Source: Saprospiraceae bacterium (lineage in GTDB: Bacteria; Bacteroidota; Bacteroidia; Chitinophagales; Saprospiraceae). Taken from it: a stretch of 58,602 bases of DNA. A program made the position numbers and the translations under genes. Position 1 is the first letter of the stretch. The number at the start of each line of letters is the position of its first letter. Below are positions 54,345-58,602 of this stretch, piece by piece. The notes under the pieces are model-generated. The model saw only the letters and a program-made list of their open reading frames with translations, had not been told where the DNA came from and ran no database searches. The stretch is taken from the NCBI GenBank assembly GCA_020630955.1, contig JAHDIE010000002.1, forward strand, positions 140,692 to 199,293, in the 5' to 3' direction.

Positions 54345-55580
54345 ATGAGGGAAGTAAGTTCTGAAATTAAAAATATCTTATCAAATCTCAGTGGAGATAT
54401 TGTGCAAGTTAATGATTTACTCAATTTAAAAATCACAGATAAAATTGATGACATCTCATTGATTTGGGATCAAGAAAATAAAAAAGGAATCCTTAATTCA
54501 GTGCGTTATCTAAAAGCACTTGAAAATTCTTATCCAGAAGGACTTAAATCCTACTATTGTCTGCTTTATAAGAAAGAATCACCAATTGGACTTTTCTTGT
54601 TTCAGGTTAAAGATTTTGACTTGCGTAAATCACTTAATGTTCATACGCACAGCGAGAGTTTCTTAGATAAGCTTTGGGTAAATATTAAGAATGGTTTTAT
54701 TTCTCAAATTAAGCATCATCTGTTGGTAGTGGGCAACGTTTTGTTAACTGGACAATATGGTATAAATTTTTGTGACCACTTGTCCATTGAACAAAAATTA
54801 GAGTATTTAAATCTTTCTGTTGAAAGCTTTGCAAATTACATGAACAAAAACAAAGCTTACAAGATTAAAAGTATTCTTCTAAAAGACTTTGAAGAAGGTG
54901 AAGATTCTAATGTCCATCTACCTGAATATGTCAATTTTGTTATTGATCCATATATGTATATCGACATCAGATGGAAAACCATGGATGAGTATTTGGACAA
55001 TTTGAAATCAAAATATCGTATTCGCTACAAACGAGCGCTTAAAAAAGGTAAAGATTTGTCTTTTGAAGACATGAGCTTAGATCAACTCGTCGAATACAAA
55101 AATGAAATGTATCAGCTCTATAAACAAATTAGCCAAAACGTGAGTTTCAATTTGTTTGATCTTGACATGGATTATTTCATAAAATTAAAGGAGCAGTTAG
55201 GTAAAGATCTTACCATAAAATCTGTGATGTTGGATGGTAAGTTGGTTGCTTTTTACAGTTTGATTTTTGATGTGGATCACAATGAGCTTGATGCCCATTT
55301 TTTAGGGTATAATATGGTATTAAACCACAATTATCAAATTTATCAGAATATACTTTATTCAATATTACAAGATTCTATTTCACTTAAGGTAAAAAAAATC
55401 AATTTGTCCAGAACAGCTATGGAAATAAAAAGTTCTGTTGGTGCAGTTGATAAAACTTTATTTCTTTTGGTTAAAAGCAGAATTGGTTTGATGAATTGGA
55501 TGCTAAAGAAGTTCATTACTTCTTATGTCCCAGACAATACATGGTTGCCGCGACAACCATTTAAAGAGGCTGAGAATTAG
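54345..55580 (+). CDS. GNAT-fold (COG3146/FemAB-like) acyltransferase family protein
   Basis: The 411-residue protein has a C-terminal GNAT-like half. KSKYRIRYKRALKKGKDL is the RYKRALKKG-type segment typical of peptidoglycan-bridge and COG3146-like proteins, and KLVAFYSLIFD then DAHFLGYNM follow the acceptor fold. The N-terminal half is weakly conserved. Relatives add or modify amino-acyl or acyl groups on cell-wall or lipid molecules, but activity here is unproven. It has no signal peptide. It is translated with the preceding lipoprotein gene. Confidence 0.65.
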   Translation: MREVSSEIKNILSNLSGDIVQVNDLLNLKITDKIDDISLIWDQENKKGILNSVRYLKALENSYPEGLKSYYCLLYKKESPIGLFLFQVKDFDLRKSLNVHTHSESFLDKLWVNIKNGFISQIKHHLLVVGNVLLTGQYGINFCDHLSIEQKLEYLNLSVESFANYMNKNKAYKIKSILLKDFEEGEDSNVHLPEYVNFVIDPYMYIDIRWKTMDEYLDNLKSKYRIRYKRALKKGKDLSFEDMSLDQLVEYKNEMYQLYKQISQNVSFNLFDLDMDYFIKLKEQLGKDLTIKSVMLDGKLVAFYSLIFDVDHNELDAHFLGYNMVLNHNYQIYQNILYSILQDSISLKVKKINLSRTAMEIKSSVGAVDKTLFLLVKSRIGLMNWMLKKFITSYVPDNTWLPRQPFKEAEN

Positions 55581-55704
55581 CAATATAAGTATAATAGAAA
55601 GTTTTATTACTTAAGATCTAGGCCATTTGAACCTTCAAGCAATGGATATTTATGGGTTAATCTGCCGATAAAGGAAGAATTAGGCCACTTATGGACAATC
55701 CGCA

Positions 55705-55726
55705 TTTTTGATTAAAAAATCAAAAA
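55705..55726 (-). terminator. AT-rich hairpin after fbp
   Basis: TTTTTGATT pairs with AATCAAAAA (9 bp) around a four-A loop, 31 bases past the fbp stop. The stem is all A/T except one G-C pair, so termination would depend on the T-rich arm. Confidence 0.4.
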
Positions 55727-55756
55727 CTCTTCTTAAACCCAAATACTTGGTCTATA

Positions 55757-56758
55757 TCAGACTTCGTGTTGTGTATATTTTTTGATGAATTCTTGCATTT
55801 CTTTGACCATAGCAGGTGATCCAATGACAATGGTGGATCGTTGATGGATGTTAACTGGTTGGACCTCCATAATACGTTCTAGTTTGGTGTTGATGGCATG
55901 GCCGCCTGCTTGTTCAACTACCATAGACATTGGAACACATTCATATAATAGGCGTAGTTTGCCTTGAGGGTATTTCCTTGTATTTGGATATAAAAATATA
56001 CCTCCTTGAAATAGCATTCTGTGAACATCAGAAACCATGCTTCCAATATATCGCAATCTAAGGTTAAGATCAGAACAATAATCGATATAGCGTCTCATTT
56101 CTACATCAAATTTGAGGTAATAGCCTTGATTAACACTATAATAATTTCCACGATCTGGAATCTTAATATTGGGATGTGAAAGACAAAATTCACCTATGCT
56201 TGGATCTAAGGTAAAACCATTGACTCCATTTCCAGTAGTATAAACAAGCATTGTAGAAGTGCCATAAAGCACATAACCAGCGGCTATCACTTCAACTCCT
56301 TTTTGTAAAAAGCTTTCAGCTGTTACTTCTTTGTTTTCGTCTTGGATTTTGTAAATTCCAAATATAGTTCCAACTGAAACATTCACATCAATGTTTGATG
56401 AACCATCTAGAGGGTCCATTGCCACAAGGTAGTTTGCATTGATATTTTTCACCTTGGGAACCGAAATCATTTCTTCGTTTTCCTCTGAAACGATCGCTGC
56501 ACATTCTCCACTATTGCTTAATAGAGAGATCATTTTTTCATTGGCAAATATGTCAAGTTTTTGTACCATATCCCCAGTAAAATTTTCACTGCCTTCAATA
56601 CCTAAAATATTAACCAATCCTGCTTTGTTAACTTCTCGATTAACAATTTTAGCAGCGACACCTATGTCTCTAAGTAGGGAACTAAGTTTTCCAGTACTTT
56701 CGGGATGAAGGTTTTCATTGTGTAAAATGAATTCGTCAAGTGTTGTTATTTTGCTCAT
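55757..56758 (-). CDS. fbp: Fructose-1,6-bisphosphatase, class 1
   Basis: The 333-residue protein has the class 1 signature DPLDGSSNID (115-124) for metal and phosphate binding, acidic loop SEENEE (91-96), and the sugar-phosphate site IFLYPNTRKYPQGKLRLLYE. It removes the 1-phosphate from fructose-1,6-bisphosphate in gluconeogenesis. Length is normal for the class. A full-consensus promoter lies 24 bases upstream. The next minus-strand gene is 94 bases away. Confidence 0.95.
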   Translation of the reverse strand: MSKITTLDEFILHNENLHPESTGKLSSLLRDIGVAAKIVNREVNKAGLVNILGIEGSENFTGDMVQKLDIFANEKMISLLSNSGECAAIVSEENEEMISVPKVKNINANYLVAMDPLDGSSNIDVNVSVGTIFGIYKIQDENKEVTAESFLQKGVEVIAAGYVLYGTSTMLVYTTGNGVNGFTLDPSIGEFCLSHPNIKIPDRGNYYSVNQGYYLKFDVEMRRYIDYCSDLNLRLRYIGSMVSDVHRMLFQGGIFLYPNTRKYPQGKLRLLYECVPMSMVVEQAGGHAINTKLERIMEVQPVNIHQRSTIVIGSPAMVKEMQEFIKKYTQHEV

Positions 56759-56781
56759 GGATAGATTTTCATTTGGTGGTG

Positions 56782-56812
56782 CAAAGGTAGGAGAGTATCT
56801 ATGATAAACAAA
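56782..56812 (-). promoter_or_regulatory. Complete Bacteroidota-type promoter of fbp
   Basis: On the minus strand TTTG (56809-56812) and TACCTTTG (56782-56789) are separated by 19 bases. Both match the Bacteroidota consensus TTTG/TTG-N17-23-TAnnTTTG, and the fbp ATG follows 23 bases later. This is the best promoter in the window. Confidence 0.7.
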
Positions 56813-56852
56813 GATTCAACGCAGGATTCACTTATTGTATGAGCTACAATAA

Positions 56853-57845
56853 TTAGTGAGTAATTACGATCTTTCCATTTTGATTTCCAGTTTTTAAAGT
56901 CTCTATGGCATCGATAGAATTTTCAAATTGAAAGGTCTCATGAATTAGCGGAACTATACGATACTTTTCCATAAATAATAAAAGATTATTAAAATCATTT
57001 GGAGACCCCATTGCCGTTCCAATAAATTGGATATGTCTTAAGAAAAATTTGCTGATGCTTATTGTTGTTTTGGGAGATCCAGTTGAGCCATAGGCAACAA
57101 TCTTTCCGCCATAATTCATGAACTTTAAATAATTGTCAAGATTTGAAGATGGAGAGCTATCTAGCACAATATCAATACCATTGCATTTATCTTTCATTTG
57201 TAAGTGCCATTCTTCGTCTATATAATTTACGCCATCTTTTGCTCCATTTTTAATGGCCTGTGCGATTTTTTCATTGCTGGAGCTGCTTACAAAAACTTCA
57301 GCTCCTAAAGCTAATGCAAGTGATAAACCTGCTTGCGCAACACCGCCACCAATACCGGTGATGAGTACTTTTGAATTTGAACTAATCTGCCCATGACGGA
57401 CCAAAGCTCTCCAAGCAGTCAAATATGCAACGGGCGTTGCTGCAGCTTGTTCCCAAGTTAAGTATGCTGGTTTAATAAAAATATTGGTAAATGGTAGCGA
57501 AATATATTCCGCTACCGTTCCTGGGTCTGGCATTCCTAGCACTCTAAATTTTTTAGAAGGGGCATTTTCGTTTTCACCCCAATGATATGCTGGATATATG
57601 ATTACCTCTTTACCGAGTATTTCATCATCTACTTTTTGTCCTATTTGTTGGACAATGCCCGCTCCATCAGCTCCAAGTATACAAGGTAATGACATGCCTG
57701 GGTAAAGTCCTTTTTGAATCCAAATTTCTCTGTGGTTAAGGGCAGACGCTTTTAATTTGACCAGTACTTCATTGGGCTTGATGGGTGGCTTAGGAGTTTC
57801 TGATAATCTAAGGCTTTTATCTTTTAGTAGAATTAATGCTTTCAT
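56853..57845 (-). CDS. Zinc-free medium-chain dehydrogenase/reductase (quinone-reductase-like)
   Basis: The 330-residue protein has the GroES-like domain (KASALNHREIW, GADGAGIVQQIG) and a Rossmann domain with the dinucleotide segment LITGIGGGVAQAGLSLAL. The Cys and GHE zinc ligands of zinc alcohol dehydrogenases are replaced (NHRE and GADGAG) and no structural Cys cluster exists, so it is the zinc-independent quinone oxidoreductase/enoyl reductase branch. It uses NADPH to reduce a C=C or quinone. The substrate is unknown. A candidate promoter box TACTTTTG on the minus strand is at 57921-57928, with no -33 partner. Confidence 0.85.
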   Translation of the reverse strand: MKALILLKDKSLRLSETPKPPIKPNEVLVKLKASALNHREIWIQKGLYPGMSLPCILGADGAGIVQQIGQKVDDEILGKEVIIYPAYHWGENENAPSKKFRVLGMPDPGTVAEYISLPFTNIFIKPAYLTWEQAAATPVAYLTAWRALVRHGQISSNSKVLITGIGGGVAQAGLSLALALGAEVFVSSSSNEKIAQAIKNGAKDGVNYIDEEWHLQMKDKCNGIDIVLDSSPSSNLDNYLKFMNYGGKIVAYGSTGSPKTTISISKFFLRHIQFIGTAMGSPNDFNNLLLFMEKYRIVPLIHETFQFENSIDAIETLKTGNQNGKIVITH

Positions 57846-58411
57846 GTGTAACGCCTGCTTAAAATGATTGCGTATTTAAAATTATATATTTTTGAAATTA
57901 AGTAGTAGGTATCAATTTAGCAAAAGTATCAATACATATTATAATATTTTAATATAAATAATATTTTGATTTTCAATAAGTTGAGAAATATTAGCAATTC
58001 AATTCCATTAAACAAAGAATTTAATTTTTTGTTTAGGGCTTTATTTATTATTTTTATTTTGTAATTCTTGAAACAGCGAAAATAATAAACGAAATAAACC
58101 AACAATTTCCCGTTTAATATTTCTCTTGTTCGACGACTACTACAAATTAGGTGTTAATTAAAACACTTGATCAATTCAGTAAAGAGAAATTTGTTCAAGA
58201 AAACCCCACTCATATTTTTTAATAACTCCATGTTATAGGTCTCAATATTATTTGAGATTGGTAGGATTAGAATTTTTGCAAGAAGTAAAAGTTAATAGAC
58301 CAAGTTAATTGCAAAAGATTCTGATATTTCTTCTTTCTTCTGGTATAACACAGGAATGCCTGTGTAGAAAGTGGATTGTATTTATTTAAAGGAACAAACA
58401 TTGGTAACAAT
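57846..58411. other. 566-base gene-free, AT-rich divergent region
   Basis: No convincing gene lies here. Bases 57880-58080 are extremely AT-rich. A TACTTTTG box (minus strand, 57921-57928) may serve the MDR gene. Short hairpins include CTCAA/TTGAG near 58232 and a stronger one at 58348-58365. No tRNA, repeat array or attachment site is seen. Confidence 0.6.
58348..58365 (+). repeat. Hairpin upstream of the spermidine-synthase-like gene
   Basis: ACACAGG and CCTGTGT (7 bp) flank the loop AATG, about 47 bases before the likely start codon. It is not followed by a T-run, so it looks more like an operator or leader stem than a terminator. Confidence 0.4.
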
Positions 58412-58602
58412 TTGAGAGAGACTAATAAGTTTTGGATATTGGCTTTTTTAGAAGGCGGAATGGTCATGTTGGTGGAACTTGCTGCTGCAAAGTTATTGGC
58501 TCCATTTTTTGGGACCTCGATACATGTTTGGGCTTCAACACTTGCAGTAACACTTGGCGGATTGACATGTGGATATTTGCTAGGATCACAATTAGCGAAA
58601 AA
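58412..58602 (+). CDS. Membrane spermidine-synthase-like protein, N-terminus only
   Basis: The frame is open from 58349 to the right edge. The likely start is TTG at 58412 (MRETNKFWILAFLEGG); a TTG at 58376 is an alternative, and no ATG precedes the first helix. The visible part contains FLEGGMVMLVELAAAKLLAP followed by FFGTSIHVWASTLAVTLGG and GYLLGSQLAKK, which matches the first membrane helices of the fused membrane/spermidine-synthase family. The methyl- or aminopropyl-transferase-like domain would lie outside the window, so the reaction cannot be read here. It is divergent from the MDR gene. Confidence 0.75.
   Translation, partial: MRETNKFWILAFLEGGMVMLVELAAAKLLAPFFGTSIHVWASTLAVTLGGLTCGYLLGSQLAK

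Noticed and set aside
55581-55756. Possible RNA gene in the gap after the GNAT-fold gene
   Set aside because: I could not fold a tRNA cloverleaf or find a known RNA motif; only an AT-rich hairpin and a short repeated TAGGCCA are present.
58267-58467. Minus-strand 66-codon frame at the right end
   Set aside because: It overlaps the N-terminus of the spermidine-synthase-like gene, whose membrane motif is clear; its product shows no recognisable feature.

Overview
The window looks like an AT-rich chromosome segment of a Bacteroidota bacterium, most likely a Saprospiria/Chitinophagia-type or marine lineage (the lineage is my inference). The signs are a GldC gliding-motility protein, five predicted type IX secretion (T9SS) cargo proteins (four type A sorting tails and one type B gliding-motility C-terminal domain), a TonB-dependent receptor, TAnnTTTG promoter boxes, little Shine-Dalgarno signal, and families typical of the phylum (DUF4252, DUF1599, DUF5117-type metalloprotease, Bacteroidota-type NusB). 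I see no tRNA, rRNA, CRISPR array, insertion sequence, integrase or phage gene. The genes look intact and vertically inherited; two are cut by the window edges (a di-heme peroxidase at the left, a membrane spermidine-synthase-like protein at the right).

Layout. 1-7241: the start of a cytochrome c peroxidase, then a minus-strand operon of four flavin/acyl-CoA oxidoreductases (FAD dehydrogenase, FMO-like enzyme, acyl-CoA dehydrogenase, 2,4-dienoyl-CoA reductase) that probably oxidises a lipid-like substrate. 7307-15167: an SF1 helicase, then a four-gene minus-strand operon with three proteases (S9, zinc metzincin-like, M50-like) and a DUF1648 membrane protein, closed by a clear terminator. 15322-22550: a plus-strand cluster of a nuclease/phosphatase-fold lipoprotein, a surface lamin-tail protein, a TonB-dependent receptor and a surface phospholipase-D-fold protein, which I read as a candidate system for using extracellular nucleic acid or phosphodiesters. 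22716-25136: malate dehydrogenase, a peroxiredoxin-like protein and an unknown secreted protein. 25139-28900: a TonB-like protein, a lipoprotein paralogous to its C-terminal domain, and an NhaC antiporter with an added exported domain. 28906-32072: a surface FG-GAP protein coupled to gldC, and an unknown secreted protein. 32381-38779: a possible 37-residue peptide, a 1502-residue surface adhesin, DUF4252, an anti-sigma factor and an ECF sigma factor.

38891-45795: an LptF/LptG permease, YigZ, an EamA transporter, a duplicated DUF1599 protein coupled to a DoxX-type membrane protein, NusB and an OmpA-like protein. 45939-50247: a PIG-L deacetylase, a 33-residue membrane peptide and a sodium:solute symporter in a tightly packed operon. 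50328-55580: a surface protein combining a heme-c site with a copper monooxygenase fold, a small Cys-rich membrane protein, MazG, a DUF6438 lipoprotein, an unknown lipoprotein and a GNAT-fold protein. 55757-58602: fructose-1,6-bisphosphatase, a zinc-free MDR oxidoreductase, an AT-rich gap and the truncated spermidine-synthase-like gene.

The most noteworthy points are the split nuclease/TonB locus, the 33-residue peptide between PIG-L and the symporter, the T9SS-targeted heme/copper protein, and TAnnTTTG boxes sitting 4-8 nt before several start codons, which suggests very short or leaderless mRNAs.
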